Positions 49,548 through 58,802 of a DNA stretch of 64,000 nucleotides are shown one piece after another; the first letter of the stretch is position 1; every line of letters begins with the position of its first letter. The DNA is taken from the NCBI RefSeq assembly GCF_003627215.1, contig NZ_CP032677.1, positions 1,555,501-1,619,500 on the forward strand, read 5' to 3'. The position numbers and the translations under genes are program-made. This DNA comes from Pseudomonas sp. Leaf58 (GTDB lineage: Bacteria > Pseudomonadota > Gammaproteobacteria > Pseudomonadales > Pseudomonadaceae). The notes below the pieces were generated by a model. It made no database searches, was not told the origin of the DNA, and worked only from the letters and a program-made list of their open reading frames with translations.

Positions 49548-50441
49548 ATGAGCAACTGGTTAGTCGACAAACTGATCCCTTCGATCATGCGTTCCGAGGT
49601 GAAGAAGAGCTCGGTGCCTGAAGGCCTGTGGCACAAGTGCCCCGCCTGCGAGGCCGTGCTGTATCGTCCGGAGCTGGAAAAGACCCTGGATGTCTGCCCC
49701 AAGTGCAACCACCACATGCGTATCGGCGCACGTGCACGTATCGACATCTTCCTCGACGCCGAAGGCCGTGCCGAGCTTGGCGCCGAGCTGGAGCCGGTCG
49801 ACCGCCTGAAGTTCCGTGATGGCAAGAAGTACAAGGACCGTTTGACCGGTGCCCAGAAGCAGACCGGCGAAAAAGACGCACTCATCTCCATGAGCGGCAC
49901 CCTGATGGGCATGCCGATCGTGGTCAGCGCCTTCGAGTTCTCGTTCATGGGCGGCTCCATGGGTGCCATCGTCGGCGAACGTTTCGTGCGTGCCGCCAAC
50001 TACGCCCTGGAGCACCGCTGCCCGATGGTCTGCTTCTCCGCTTCGGGCGGTGCGCGCATGCAGGAAGCGCTGATCTCGCTGATGCAGATGGCCAAGACTT
50101 CGGCGGTGCTGGCGCGCCTGCGCGAAGAAGGCATCCCGTTCATCTCGGTGCTGACCGACCCGGTGTACGGTGGTGTTTCCGCCAGTTTGGCCATGCTCGG
50201 TGACGTGATCGTCGGCGAGCCGAAGGCGCTGATCGGCTTCGCCGGCCCGCGCGTGATCGAGCAGACCGTGCGCGAAAAGCTGCCAGAAGGCTTCCAGCGC
50301 AGCGAGTTCCTGCTGGAGCACGGCGCCATCGACCTGATCATTTCCCGTGGCGAACTGCGCCCGCGTCTGGCCCGCCTGCTGGCGCAGATGACCGGTCAGG
50401 AAACCCCGGAACAAGCGCTTGAGGCGGCAGCTGTCGCGTGA
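49548..50441 (+). CDS. accD: Acetyl-CoA carboxylase subunit beta
   Basis: Carboxyltransferase beta subunit that makes malonyl-CoA with AccA. It has 297 residues; the zinc finger is [10 protein letters not shown] and VCPKCNHH. The crotonase-like core contains [11 protein letters not shown] good AAAGAAAG leader precedes the ATG, and 233 bases without a gene separate it from trpF. Its stop overlaps the folC ATG by one base. Confidence 0.97.
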   Translation: MSNWLVDKLIPSIMRSEVKKSSVPEGLWHKCPACEAVLYRPELEKTLDVCPKCNHHMRIGARARIDIFLDAEGRAELGAELEPVDRLKFRDGKKYKDRLTGAQKQTGEKDALISMSGTLMGMPIVVSAFEFSFMGGSMGAIVGERFVRAANYALEHRCPMVCFSASGGARMQEALISLMQMAKTSAVLARLREEGIPFISVLTDPVYGGVSASLAMLGDVIVGEPKALIGFAGPRVIEQTVREKLPEGFQRSEFLLEHGAIDLIISRGELRPRLARLLAQMTGQETPEQALEAAAVA

Positions 50442-51748
50442 TGAAACAACGAACCCTGGGCGAATGGCTCGCCTACCTCGAGCAGTTGCACCCCTCGGCC
50501 ATCGACATGGGCCTGGGGCGGTCGCAGCAGGTGCTGGCCCGGCTGGCGCTGGGCAAGCTGGCGCCACGCGTGGTGACGGTCACCGGCACCAACGGCAAGG
50601 GCTCGACCTGCGCCTTCGTGGCCTCGCTGCTGCGTGCCCAGGGGCTGAAGGTCGGCGTGTACAGCTCGCCGCACCTGTTGCGTTACAACGAGCGAGTGCT
50701 GATCGATGGCCAAGAGGCCAGCGATAAGCGCCTGTGCGAAGCCTTCGCTGCCGTCGAGGCGGCGCGGGGCGATATTTCCCTGACCTATTTCGAGATGGGC
50801 ACCTTGGCCGCATTCTGGTTGTTCTACCAGTCGCAGCTGGATGCCGTGGTGCTCGAAGTGGGCCTTGGTGGCCGCTTGGACACCGTAAACGTGGTGGATG
50901 CCGACTTGGCCCTGGTGACCAGCATTGGCGTCGACCATGTCGATTACCTGGGTGATACCCGCGAGTTGGTGGCGTTCGAGAAGGCTGGCATTTTCCGTGC
51001 GGGCAAACCGGCCCTGTGCGGCGACCTGGACCCACCCCAGCCGTTGCTGGACAAGGCTGCCGAACTGGCTGCGCCGTTGTTCCTGCGCGGGCGTGATTTC
51101 GACCTGGCCAGTGCCGATGGCCACTGGAACTGGCGCGGTACGGCGGCGGATGGTGGGCAGGTAGAGTTGCGCGACCTGCCGTTGCTCGACCTGCCCATGG
51201 AGAACGCCACGCTGGCCCTGCAGGCCTACCTGCTGATGGGCTTGCCCTGGGACGCTGGGCAAATTCGCCAGGCGTTGCTGGACACCCGCATCACCGGGCG
51301 CCTCGACCGGCGGCTGTTGCACTGGCAGGGCATGCCGGTGCAGCTGCTGCTGGATGTCGGGCACAACCCGCACGCCGCAGCGTACCTGGCTCGGCGCCTG
51401 GCTGCTGGGCCGCTCAAGGGGCGTCGTCTGGCCGTGTTCGGCCTGCTCGCCGACAAGGACCTGAGCGGTGTTGTCGCGCCGTTGCTGGGGCTGGTCGACG
51501 ACTGGGCCGTGGCGCCGCTGGACACCCCGCGCAGCCGTCCGGCTGCGGAGCTGGCCACGGCCTTGACGAACCTCGGTGCCACAGTGAAGTCTTATGCCAG
51601 CGTCGACGCCGCCCTTGAAGGGCAATGTGCGCAGGCGACGGCGGATGACCAGATCTTGCTGTTCGGTTCGTTTTTCTGTGTCGCCCAGGCGCTGGAATGG
51701 CTGGCGCGGCACGCCCAGGAGGGTGGAGTAGATGGCAGTGCTGGATAA
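50441..51748 (+). CDS. folC: Folylpolyglutamate/dihydrofolate synthase
   Basis: Mur-ligase-fold enzyme that adds glutamate to dihydropteroate and folates. It has 435 residues with the P-loop TVTGTNGKGST and the SSPHLLRYNERV segment. ATG 50441 gives TGATG coupling to accD; a GTG at 50438 is possible. It overlaps the SPOR-domain gene by 17 bases. Confidence 0.95.
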   Translation: MKQRTLGEWLAYLEQLHPSAIDMGLGRSQQVLARLALGKLAPRVVTVTGTNGKGSTCAFVASLLRAQGLKVGVYSSPHLLRYNERVLIDGQEASDKRLCEAFAAVEAARGDISLTYFEMGTLAAFWLFYQSQLDAVVLEVGLGGRLDTVNVVDADLALVTSIGVDHVDYLGDTRELVAFEKAGIFRAGKPALCGDLDPPQPLLDKAAELAAPLFLRGRDFDLASADGHWNWRGTAADGGQVELRDLPLLDLPMENATLALQAYLLMGLPWDAGQIRQALLDTRITGRLDRRLLHWQGMPVQLLLDVGHNPHAAAYLARRLAAGPLKGRRLAVFGLLADKDLSGVVAPLLGLVDDWAVAPLDTPRSRPAAELATALTNLGATVKSYASVDAALEGQCAQATADDQILLFGSFFCVAQALEWLARHAQEGGVDGSAG

Positions 51749-52382
51749 AGGGATGAAACAGCGCATGGTGGGTGCGCTGGTGCTGGTGGCGCTGGCGGTG
51801 ATTTTCTTGCCGATGCTGTTCACCCGCGAGGACGAGATGCGCCAAGTGCGCGTCGAAGCCCCCCAGGCACCGGCAATGCCTAGCCTACCGGAAGTGAAGG
51901 TGGAGCCGGTTGTGGTGCCGGAGCCGCAGGTCATCCCGGAGCAGCCCCAGCAGGCGCCGGTGGTGGTCAACGAGTCAACTGCGCCGGCCAGCACGCCCAG
52001 CCAGCCAATCACGCCGTCGCCGCAAACCCAGGTGCAGGTCCAGCCGGCCAAGCCGCAGGCGCCCGCGCCAGCGGCCAAAGTCGAGGCCAAGCCTGCTGCA
52101 GCGCCAGCGCCAGCCGCGCCCTCGAAAATCGACGTCAATGGCCTGCCGGTCAGCTGGTCGATTCAGTTGGCCAGTCTGTCCAACCGCGCCGGTGCCGAAA
52201 AGCTCCAGCAAACCTTGCGTAGCCAAGGTTATAACGCCTATATCCGCTCGGCAGGTGGCATGAACCGGGTGTATGTGGGGCCGCTGATCGAGCGTGCGGA
52301 GGCTGAGCGCGTGCGTGACGCGATCAACCGCCAGAACAGCCTCAAGGGCTTTGTGGTGCGCTTCCAGCCCGAGCGCAGCTGA
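51732..52382 (+). CDS. dedD: SPOR-domain cell-division protein (DedD-like)
   Basis: Inner-membrane protein of 216 residues that binds denuded septal peptidoglycan. N-terminal cytoplasmic KGMKQR, one transmembrane segment (about 11-29), a Pro/Ala/Val-rich periplasmic linker (about 35-135) and a C-terminal SPOR domain (about 140-213, SWSIQLASLSNR onward). The folC-dedD-cvpA-purF order equals that of E. coli, which supports the name. Confidence 0.88.
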   Translation: MAVLDKGMKQRMVGALVLVALAVIFLPMLFTREDEMRQVRVEAPQAPAMPSLPEVKVEPVVVPEPQVIPEQPQQAPVVVNESTAPASTPSQPITPSPQTQVQVQPAKPQAPAPAAKVEAKPAAAPAPAAPSKIDVNGLPVSWSIQLASLSNRAGAEKLQQTLRSQGYNAYIRSAGGMNRVYVGPLIERAEAERVRDAINRQNSLKGFVVRFQPERS

Positions 52383-52390
52383 TATCGCTG

Positions 52391-52489
52391 GGGCGGCTTT
52401 GCCGCCCATCGTCGGCAAGCCAGCCCCCACCCCGACCGCGCCTGCCTCAAGCCATGGGCAATCCCTGTGGGGGCTGGTTTGCCGGCGAT
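52391..52489. repeat. Hairpin plus second REP-like inverted pair
   Basis: GGGCGGC/GCCGCCC hairpin (52391-52407), then 23-base arms 52408-52430 and 52467-52489 with two mismatches. The arms carry GCAAGCCAGCCCCCAC and its complement, a family different from the GGAGCGGG REP. Confidence 0.75.
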
Positions 52490-52542
52490 TAAGTCAACCC
52501 CAATCAACCTGACATTCCGCTTACCCAAGCCCCTGCCGCTCT

Positions 52543-52550
52543 GGTAAAAT
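52543..52550 (+). promoter_or_regulatory. Extended -10 promoter of cvpA-purF
   Basis: TG-g-TAAAAT: extended -10 with no clear -35, about 31 bases before the cvpA start. Confidence 0.45.
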
Positions 52551-52580
52551 GCGCCGCCTCAAACGTCTGCAGGCAGCACC

Positions 52581-53138
52581 GTGGCATTTACCCTGGTTGA
52601 TTGGGCGATCATCGCGATCATCGCCGTCTCCACACTGATCAGTCTCAAGCGCGGCTTCGTCAAGGAAGCCTTGTCCTTGCTCATCTGGATCATTGCCGGT
52701 GCGGTTGCCTGGATGTTCGGCGGTTCGCTCTCGGTGTATCTTGAAAGCTACATTCAAACACCGTCGATGCGCGTCATCGCTGGCTGCGCCATTCTTTTCG
52801 TCGCCACCTTGCTGGTGGGGGCCATGATCAACTTCCTCATCGGTGAGCTGATCCGTGTGACCGGGCTGTCCGGCACCGATCGTTTCCTGGGCATGGCCTT
52901 CGGCGCCGCGCGCGGGGCCTTGCTGGTGGTGGTGGCCATCGGGCTGATTAGCCTGGGGCCGGTTCAACAAGACACCTGGTGGCAGGAATCACGCCTGATA
53001 CCACAATTTCTCTTGGTCGCCGATTGGTCGAAAAACCTGATCCTGGGTTTTACAGGCCAGTGGACACCGAGTGGGCTGATCGGCACTCCGGCTGATCTTC
53101 CGTTCAAGGAACAGTTGCTCGGGCCGGCAAAGCCCTGA
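52581..53138 (+). CDS. cvpA: CvpA family membrane protein
   Basis: Inner-membrane protein of 185 residues with about four transmembrane segments, named for colicin V production in E. coli and linked to envelope stress resistance. The start is a GTG at 52581 (MAFTLVDWAIIAI). It is the partner of purF in the conserved cvpA-purF operon, 42 bases upstream. Confidence 0.92.
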   Translation: MAFTLVDWAIIAIIAVSTLISLKRGFVKEALSLLIWIIAGAVAWMFGGSLSVYLESYIQTPSMRVIAGCAILFVATLLVGAMINFLIGELIRVTGLSGTDRFLGMAFGAARGALLVVVAIGLISLGPVQQDTWWQESRLIPQFLLVADWSKNLILGFTGQWTPSGLIGTPADLPFKEQLLGPAKP

Positions 53139-53180
53139 GCGCTATTCACTCAAGTTTCGTCAATGTAGGGGTTGCGTCGC

Positions 53181-54686
53181 ATGTGTGGCATCGTCGGTAT
53201 CGTCGGTAAGTCGAACGTCAATCAGGCGCTGTATGACGCGCTTACGGTCCTCCAGCACCGCGGCCAGGACGCTGCCGGTATCGTGACCAGCCATGACGGC
53301 CGGTTGTTCCTGCGCAAGGATAATGGCCTGGTGCGCGATGTCTTCCAGCAGCGCCATATGCAGCGCCTGGTCGGCAGCATCGGCATTGGCCACGTGCGCT
53401 ACCCAACTGCGGGCAGCTCGACCTCGGCCGAAGCCCAGCCGTTCTATGTCAACTCCCCGTACGGCATCACCCTGGCACACAACGGCAACCTGACCAACGT
53501 CGAACAGCTGGCCAAGGAGATCTACGAGTCCGATCTGCGCCACGTCAACACCAACTCCGACTCGGAAGTGCTGTTGAACGTGTTCGCCCACGAGCTGGCG
53601 GTGCGCGGCAAGCTGCAGCCGACCGAAGAGGACGTGTTTGCCGCTGTTTCCCACGTGCACAGCCGCTGCGTTGGCGGTTACGCCGTGGTGGCGATGATCA
53701 CCGGCTACGGCATCGTCGGCTTCCGCGACCCCAACGGCATCCGCCCAGTAGTATTCGGCCAGCGTCACACCGACGAAGGCGTGGAGTACATGATCGCCTC
53801 GGAAAGCGTGGCCCTGGACGTGCTCGGTTTCACCCTGATCCGCGACCTGGCGCCGGGCGAAGCGGTGTACATCACCGAAGAAGGCCAGCTGTTCACCAAG
53901 CAGTGCGCGACCAACCCGCAATTGCAGCCGTGCATCTTCGAGCACGTCTACCTGGCCCGCCCGGACTCCATCATGGACGGCGTGTCGGTGTACAAGGCCC
54001 GTCTGCGCATGGGCGAAAAACTGGCTGACAAGATTACCCGCGAGCGGCCTGAGCACGATATCGACGTGGTCATCCCGATCCCGGACACCAGCCGCACGGC
54101 TGCGCTGGAGCTGGCCAACCGCCTGGGCGTGAAGTTCCGCGAAGGCTTCGTCAAGAACCGTTACATCGGCCGTACCTTCATCATGCCTGGCCAGGCCGCG
54201 CGCAAAAAGTCGGTCCGCCAGAAGCTCAACGCCATCGAGCTGGAATTCCGCGGCAAGAACGTGATGCTGGTGGACGACTCGATCGTGCGCGGCACCACCT
54301 GCAAGCAGATCATTCAGATGGCCCGTGAAGCCGGCGCCAAAAATGTCTATTTCTGCTCCGCAGCCCCAGCAGTACGCTACCCCAACGTCTACGGCATCGA
54401 CATGCCGAGTGTTCACGAACTGATCGCCCACAACCGTACCACCGAACAGGTGGCCGAGTTGATCGGCGCCGACTGGCTGGTCTACCAGGACCTGCCGGAC
54501 CTGATCGACTCGGTCGGTGGCGGCAAGGTCAAGATCGATCACTTCGATTGCGCGGTATTCAATGGTGAGTATGTCACTGGCGATATCGACGACGCCTACC
54601 TCGAGCGTATCGAGCAGGCGCGTAATGACCTGGCCAAGGTCAAGAACCAGGCAGTCAGCGCGATCATCGACCTCTACAACAACTGA
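53181..54686 (+). CDS. purF: Amidophosphoribosyltransferase
   Basis: First committed step of purine synthesis: PRPP plus glutamine to phosphoribosylamine. It has 501 residues. The N-terminal nucleophile Cys2 (MCGIVGIVG) is exposed once Met is removed, with no propeptide, as in the E. coli type. The PRPP loop is [16 protein letters not shown] 53181 is fixed by the Cys2 requirement. Confidence 0.97.
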   Translation: MCGIVGIVGKSNVNQALYDALTVLQHRGQDAAGIVTSHDGRLFLRKDNGLVRDVFQQRHMQRLVGSIGIGHVRYPTAGSSTSAEAQPFYVNSPYGITLAHNGNLTNVEQLAKEIYESDLRHVNTNSDSEVLLNVFAHELAVRGKLQPTEEDVFAAVSHVHSRCVGGYAVVAMITGYGIVGFRDPNGIRPVVFGQRHTDEGVEYMIASESVALDVLGFTLIRDLAPGEAVYITEEGQLFTKQCATNPQLQPCIFEHVYLARPDSIMDGVSVYKARLRMGEKLADKITRERPEHDIDVVIPIPDTSRTAALELANRLGVKFREGFVKNRYIGRTFIMPGQAARKKSVRQKLNAIELEFRGKNVMLVDDSIVRGTTCKQIIQMAREAGAKNVYFCSAAPAVRYPNVYGIDMPSVHELIAHNRTTEQVAELIGADWLVYQDLPDLIDSVGGGKVKIDHFDCAVFNGEYVTGDIDDAYLERIEQARNDLAKVKNQAVSAIIDLYNN

Positions 54687-54702
54687 TTTGGGGAGCGACG
54701 GC

Positions 54703-55914
54703 ATGACGGATCAATGGGATGCCGGGCGACTGGACAGTGACCTCGAGGGTGTCGGTTTCGACACCCTGGCGGTGCGCGCCGGTCAAAACCGTACGCCGGA
54801 GGGCGAGCACAGCGAAGCGCTGTTCCTGACCTCCAGTTATGTGTTCCGCACGGCGGCCGATGCCGCTGCGCGCTTTGCCGGCGAAACGCCGGGTAATGTC
54901 TATTCGCGCTACACCAACCCGTCGGTGCGTGCCTTCGAGGAGCGCCTGGCGGCCATGGAAGGCGCCGAGCAGGCCGTGGGCACCTCCACCGGCATGGCGG
55001 CGATCCTGGCCGTGGTGATGTCGCTGTGCAGCGCCGGTGACCACGTGCTGGTTTCGCAGAGTGTGTTCGGCTCGACCATCAGCCTGTTCGAGAAGTACTT
55101 CAAGCGCTTTGGCCTGCAGGTGGACTACGTGCCACTGGTCGACCTCAGCGGCTGGGAAAAAGCCATCAAGGCCAATACCAAGCTGCTGATCGTCGAGTCG
55201 CCGTCCAACCCGCTGGCCGAGCTGGTCGATATCACCGCGCTCAGCGAAATCGCCCATGCCCATGGCGCTATGCTGGTGGTGGACAACTGCTTCAGCACCC
55301 CGGCGCTGCAGCAGCCGCTGAAGTTGGGTGCCGACATCGTGTTCCACTCGGCCACCAAGTTCATCGACGGCCAGGGCCGCTGCATGGGTGGCGTGGTTGC
55401 CGGCCGTGCCGAGCAGATGAAAGAAGTGGTGGGCTTCCTGCGTACCGCAGGCCCAACCCTCAGCCCGTTCAACGCCTGGATTTTCACCAAGGGGCTGGAA
55501 ACCCTGCGCCTGCGCATGCGTGCGCACTGCGAAAGCGCCCAGGCACTGGCCGAATGGCTGGAGCAGCAGGAGGGCGTGGAGAAGGTGCATTACGCCGGCC
55601 TGCCGAGCCACCCGCAGCACGAACTGGCCAAGCGCCAGATGAGTGGCTTTGGTGCGGTGGTCAGCTTCGAGGTCAAGGGTGGCAAGGAGGGCGCGTGGCG
55701 CTTTATCGACGCTACCCGGGTGATTTCCATCACCACCAACCTGGGTGACAGCAAGACCACCATCGCCCACCCAGCCACCACCTCCCACGGTCGCTTGGCG
55801 CCGCAGGAGCGTGAAGCTGCCGGTATCCGCGACAGCCTGATCCGTGTTGCCGTGGGCCTGGAAGACGTGGCTGACCTGCAGGCCGACCTGGCACGCGGGC
55901 TGGCGGCACTGTGA
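54703..55914 (+). CDS. metZ: O-succinylhomoserine sulfhydrylase
   Basis: PLP enzyme of the Cys/Met metabolism family that makes homocysteine directly from O-succinylhomoserine and sulfide. It has 403 residues; the PLP lysine is in [14 protein letters not shown] 54703 is 16 bases after purF. It overlaps the SDR gene by 4 bases (GTGA), so the two are coupled. Confidence 0.94.
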   Translation: MTDQWDAGRLDSDLEGVGFDTLAVRAGQNRTPEGEHSEALFLTSSYVFRTAADAAARFAGETPGNVYSRYTNPSVRAFEERLAAMEGAEQAVGTSTGMAAILAVVMSLCSAGDHVLVSQSVFGSTISLFEKYFKRFGLQVDYVPLVDLSGWEKAIKANTKLLIVESPSNPLAELVDITALSEIAHAHGAMLVVDNCFSTPALQQPLKLGADIVFHSATKFIDGQGRCMGGVVAGRAEQMKEVVGFLRTAGPTLSPFNAWIFTKGLETLRLRMRAHCESAQALAEWLEQQEGVEKVHYAGLPSHPQHELAKRQMSGFGAVVSFEVKGGKEGAWRFIDATRVISITTNLGDSKTTIAHPATTSHGRLAPQEREAAGIRDSLIRVAVGLEDVADLQADLARGLAAL

Positions 55915-56684
55915 TCGAAATTGGCGGTAGCACGCCCGGCCACAACGGCCGGGTAGCCCTGGTTACCGGTGCCGCGCGCGGCATCGGCCTGGGCATTGCC
56001 GCCTGGCTGATCTGTGAAGGTTGGCAGGTGGTGCTCAGCGACCTCGACCGCCAACGCGGCGGCAAGGCAGCCAAGGCCCTGGGTGACAATGCCTGGTTCA
56101 TCACCATGGACGTGGCCGACGAGGCCCAGGTCAGTGCTGGGGTGTCCGAGGTGCTGGGGCAGTTTGGCCGCCTGGACGCGCTGGTGTGCAATGCGGCCAT
56201 TGCCAATCCACACAACCAGACCTTGGAAAGCCTGAGCCTGGCGCAGTGGAACCGCGTGCTGGCGGTAAACCTCAATGGCCCGATGCTGTTGGCCAAGCAT
56301 TGTGCGCCGTACCTGCGGGCGCACAATGGGGCGATCGTCAACCTTACCTCCACCCGGGCGCGGCAGTCCGAGCCTGACACCGAGGCCTATGCGGCGAGCA
56401 AGGGTGGCCTGGTGGCCTTGACCCATGCCTTGGCCATGAGCCTGGGCCCGGAGATCCGCGTCAATGCGGTGAGCCCAGGCTGGATCGATGCCCGTGACCC
56501 CTCACAGCGCCGTGCCGAGCCATTGACCGAAGCCGACCATGCCCAGCACCCAGCGGGCCGGGTAGGGACCGTGGAAGACGTGGCGGCCATGGTGGCATGG
56601 TTGCTGTCACGCCAGGCGGCGTTCGTTACCGGTCAGGAGTTCGTGGTCGATGGCGGTATGAGCCGCAAGATGATCTACACCTGA
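55911..56684 (+). CDS. Short-chain dehydrogenase/reductase
   Basis: NAD(P)-dependent oxidoreductase of 257 residues. Cofactor motif [14 protein letters not shown]-like CNAAIAN, catalytic Tyr and Lys in YAASKGG with a preceding Ser in LTSTRA, and a C-terminal VDGGMSRKM. The GTG at 55911 overlaps metZ. This pairing is also known in P. aeruginosa, but no substrate has been assigned that I know of; a role near sulfur amino acids is only suggested by position. Confidence 0.88.
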   Translation: MIEIGGSTPGHNGRVALVTGAARGIGLGIAAWLICEGWQVVLSDLDRQRGGKAAKALGDNAWFITMDVADEAQVSAGVSEVLGQFGRLDALVCNAAIANPHNQTLESLSLAQWNRVLAVNLNGPMLLAKHCAPYLRAHNGAIVNLTSTRARQSEPDTEAYAASKGGLVALTHALAMSLGPEIRVNAVSPGWIDARDPSQRRAEPLTEADHAQHPAGRVGTVEDVAAMVAWLLSRQAAFVTGQEFVVDGGMSRKMIYT

Positions 56685-56697
56685 GCAGTCTGCTCAT

Positions 56698-56767
56698 CCT
56701 GTACCGGCCTCTTCGCGGGTACAGGAGCTGTAGGAGCGGGTTTACCCGCGAAGAGGCCGGTACAGGC
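56698..56767. repeat. REP doublet (REPIN-like)
   Basis: Two REP copies in inverted orientation: CCTGTACCGGCCTCTTCGCG on the left and its complement ending GGCCGGTACAGG on the right, with 20-odd bases between them. Confidence 0.87.
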
Positions 56768-56812
56768 AAGCGAACCGCTTTTGTCTTTTTTGAAAAAAAT
56801 TCAATGGGGCTA

Positions 56813-56841
56813 TTGACTTAGCTTCACCACCTGCGTAAATT
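56813..56841 (+). promoter_or_regulatory. Promoter of the tRNA-Val/Asp array
   Basis: TTGACT (56813-56818), 17 bases, TAAATT (56836-56841), then a GC-rich CGCGGCC stretch. Confidence 0.72.
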
Positions 56842-56882
56842 TCGCGGCCTCAGCGAAGCAAACGCAACAAGCAACATCGCGA

Positions 56883-56958
56883 GGGTGATTAGCTCAGCCG
56901 GGAGAGCATCTGCCTTACAAGCAGAGGGTCGGCGGTTCGATCCCGTCATCACCCACCA
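56883..56958 (+). tRNA. tRNA-Val (TAC)
   Basis: 76 nt, starts GGGTGATTAGCTCAG, anticodon loop CTTACAA giving TAC, CCA encoded at 56956-56958. Confidence 0.96.
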
Positions 56959-57024
56959 CTTCCTGAGATGTTCCTGGTGCATCAGGTTTCGCAAGAAGCC
57001 GATAGCCAGAGAGGAACGCACTGC

Positions 57025-57101
57025 GCAGCGGTAGTTCAGTCGGTTAGAATACCGGCCTGTCACGCCGGGGGTCGCGGGTTCGAGTCCCGTCCGCTGCGCC
57101 A
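57025..57101 (+). tRNA. tRNA-Asp (GTC), copy 1
   Basis: 77 nt, starts GCAGCGGTAGTTCAG, anticodon loop CTGTCAC giving GTC, CCA encoded. Confidence 0.96.
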
Positions 57102-57201
57102 TTTTTTAGTAACAGATGGGTGCTTGGCATCGGTCTGAAGCCACGAGGCAACATGCCTCGGGCTGATCCCAGTTTCACTCAGGCGCAAGCCTGAACGATA
57201 C

Positions 57202-57278
57202 GCAGCGGTAGTTCAGTCGGTTAGAATACCGGCCTGTCACGCCGGGGGTCGCGGGTTCGAGTCCCGTCCGCTGCGCCA
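57202..57278 (+). tRNA. tRNA-Asp (GTC), copy 2
   Basis: Same sequence as copy 1; preceded by a spacer with CAGGCGCAAGCCTG that recurs in similar form before copy 3. Confidence 0.96.
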
Positions 57279-57323
57279 TCTTCGCTTCAAGGCCCTTTGA
57301 ACACCTTGAAGCAAACACAAGAG

Positions 57324-57348
57324 AAGCGATCACGTTATCGCTTTTTTT
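57324..57348 (+). terminator. Terminator between tRNA-Asp copies 2 and 3
   Basis: AAGCGAT/ATCGCTT stem with a CACGTT loop and a seven-T tract. It suggests that copy 3 is partly separate from the upstream unit. Confidence 0.75.
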
Positions 57349-57419
57349 GTGCCTGCCCTGAGGCCATCTGGCCGGAAGGGTAGACCCAGGTTTCAATCGG
57401 GCGAAAGCCTGAATGATAC

Positions 57420-57496
57420 GCAGCGGTAGTTCAGTCGGTTAGAATACCGGCCTGTCACGCCGGGGGTCGCGGGTTCGAGTCCCGTCCGCTGCGCCA
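57420..57496 (+). tRNA. tRNA-Asp (GTC), copy 3
   Basis: Same sequence as copies 1 and 2; lies beyond an internal terminator. Confidence 0.96.
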
Positions 57497-57533
57497 TCTT
57501 CGCCTCGAGGCCCCTTGAACGCCTCGAAGCACG

Positions 57534-57561
57534 AAAAAGCGACCTTTGGGTCGCTTTTTTC
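57534..57561 (+). terminator. Terminator after the last tRNA-Asp
   Basis: AAAAAGCGACC/GGTCGCTTTTTT stem with a short TTTG loop. Confidence 0.88.
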
Positions 57562-57696
57562 GTTTCTACGCCTGGCAATTCCCTGTCTTGGTCCCAGATT
57601 TACACGAACCTGACAGACTCTTCACCGACCAGCGGTTTCAGTGTCTGCCCGCGGTGTTGCACAATAGGCACCTTATTGACATCCCCGGAATTCGCA

Positions 57697-58527
57697 ATGA
57701 CCAGATCATCCGTCTTTGGTGCGCTCGGGCTGGCCCTGGTGCTGGCGGGCGTGAGCGGTTGTTCCTCAAAAAAAGCCGCTGTCTACGAGCACGAAAACTT
57801 CGACGACTCGGGCACCTTCTCGCGCAGCTTCCCCGTCAGCGATGCTGGCTCCTGTGAGGCTGCCCGGCGTGCCTTGCTCAGCCAGGGCTACATCATCACC
57901 AGCAGTGGCGCCAACCAGGTGATGGGCAACAAGAGCTTTCAGCAGAACAGCGAAAACCACATGCAGATCAGCTTCAACGTCACCTGCGCGCCAGATGTGA
58001 GTGACGAGCAGCGTTCGACCATGTTTGCCAACGCCCTGCAAGACCGCTACGCCCTGAAAAAGTCCAACACTTCCGCCAGCCTTGGCGTAGGTGTACTGGG
58101 GTCGGTGTCGATGCCGATTGGCTCCAGTGACGACTCGATGGTCAAGGTGGCCAGCGAAACAGTGACCGCAACGCAGTTCTACGACCGTTATTTCGCTTTG
58201 GTAGAAAGCTACCTGCCTAAGCCCAAGCCGAAGAAGGTAAGCAAGGCCGAGGCCGAGGCGCCAGCGCCCAAGGTGGAAAAGCCGGCCGTTGACCTGGGCT
58301 TGCCAGAGCAGGCCGCGGCGGCACCGGTGGCACCAGCCCCGGCGCCTGCATCTTTGGTTGAAGCGGCGCCAGCCCCGTCTGCCGTTGCCCCGGCCAGCGA
58401 GGCAGTAGCCGCGCCGGTGGTGGATGACAGTCAGGGCTCGCAGCCGGTTGCGCCGCCAGTGGAGGCAGCGCCGATTCAGGTGCAGCAAGAGGCCCAGCCT
58501 GCCGAGACCGCATCCCCCGCCCTTTGA
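57697..58527 (+). CDS. DUF2242 lipoprotein
   Basis: Probable lipoprotein of 276 residues. The signal peptide ends with AGVSGC, giving a lipidated Cys at about 22, then SSKKAAVYEHE. The folded DUF2242 domain spans about 30-175; the remaining 100 residues are a Pro/Ala/Glu/Val-rich tail, probably disordered and perhaps spanning the periplasm. ATG 57697 is chosen because the in-frame upstream ATG (57676) would spoil the signal peptide. Function unknown. Confidence 0.8.
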   Translation: MTRSSVFGALGLALVLAGVSGCSSKKAAVYEHENFDDSGTFSRSFPVSDAGSCEAARRALLSQGYIITSSGANQVMGNKSFQQNSENHMQISFNVTCAPDVSDEQRSTMFANALQDRYALKKSNTSASLGVGVLGSVSMPIGSSDDSMVKVASETVTATQFYDRYFALVESYLPKPKPKKVSKAEAEAPAPKVEKPAVDLGLPEQAAAAPVAPAPAPASLVEAAPAPSAVAPASEAVAAPVVDDSQGSQPVAPPVEAAPIQVQQEAQPAETASPAL

Positions 58528-58533
58528 TGGGTT

Positions 58534-58562
58534 GCCTGTACCGGCCTCTTCGCGGGCACAGG
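58534..58562. repeat. Partial REP element
   Basis: Reads CCTGTACCGGCCTCTTCGCG then GGCACAGGC; lacks the inner palindrome of full copies. Confidence 0.7.
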
Positions 58563-58715
58563 CTGCAAACATTCCCTGTTACAGAAGCCCGGACATAATG
58601 TGCTGAACACCTGCTACGTTTACCACTCATAAGCTTGTCATCATTCCTTCATGCCACCTGCTTAGGTTGAAGGGAACACCTACGAAGACATCATGAGTAA
58701 ATAGGACGCAGGGCT

Positions 58716-58802
58716 ATGGATGAATACCAGGAAGAACTTCTCGAATTCCAGGCGTACGAACTGGACACCCCGGAACCGGCCGACGACGCCACTGAGCTCT
58801 AG
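58716..58802 (+). CDS. Possible 28-residue acidic small protein
   Basis: A short ORF starting MDEYQEELLEFQAYELD, with 11 of 28 residues Asp or Glu and no Lys or Arg. GGA at 58704-58706 gives a weak ribosome site. A three-codon ORF (58693-58704, Met-Ser-Lys-stop) lies just upstream. Its stop codon overlaps the stop of the converging araC gene. I do not recognise it with certainty; it may be a real small protein or chance. Confidence 0.4.
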   Translation: MDEYQEELLEFQAYELDTPEPADDATEL

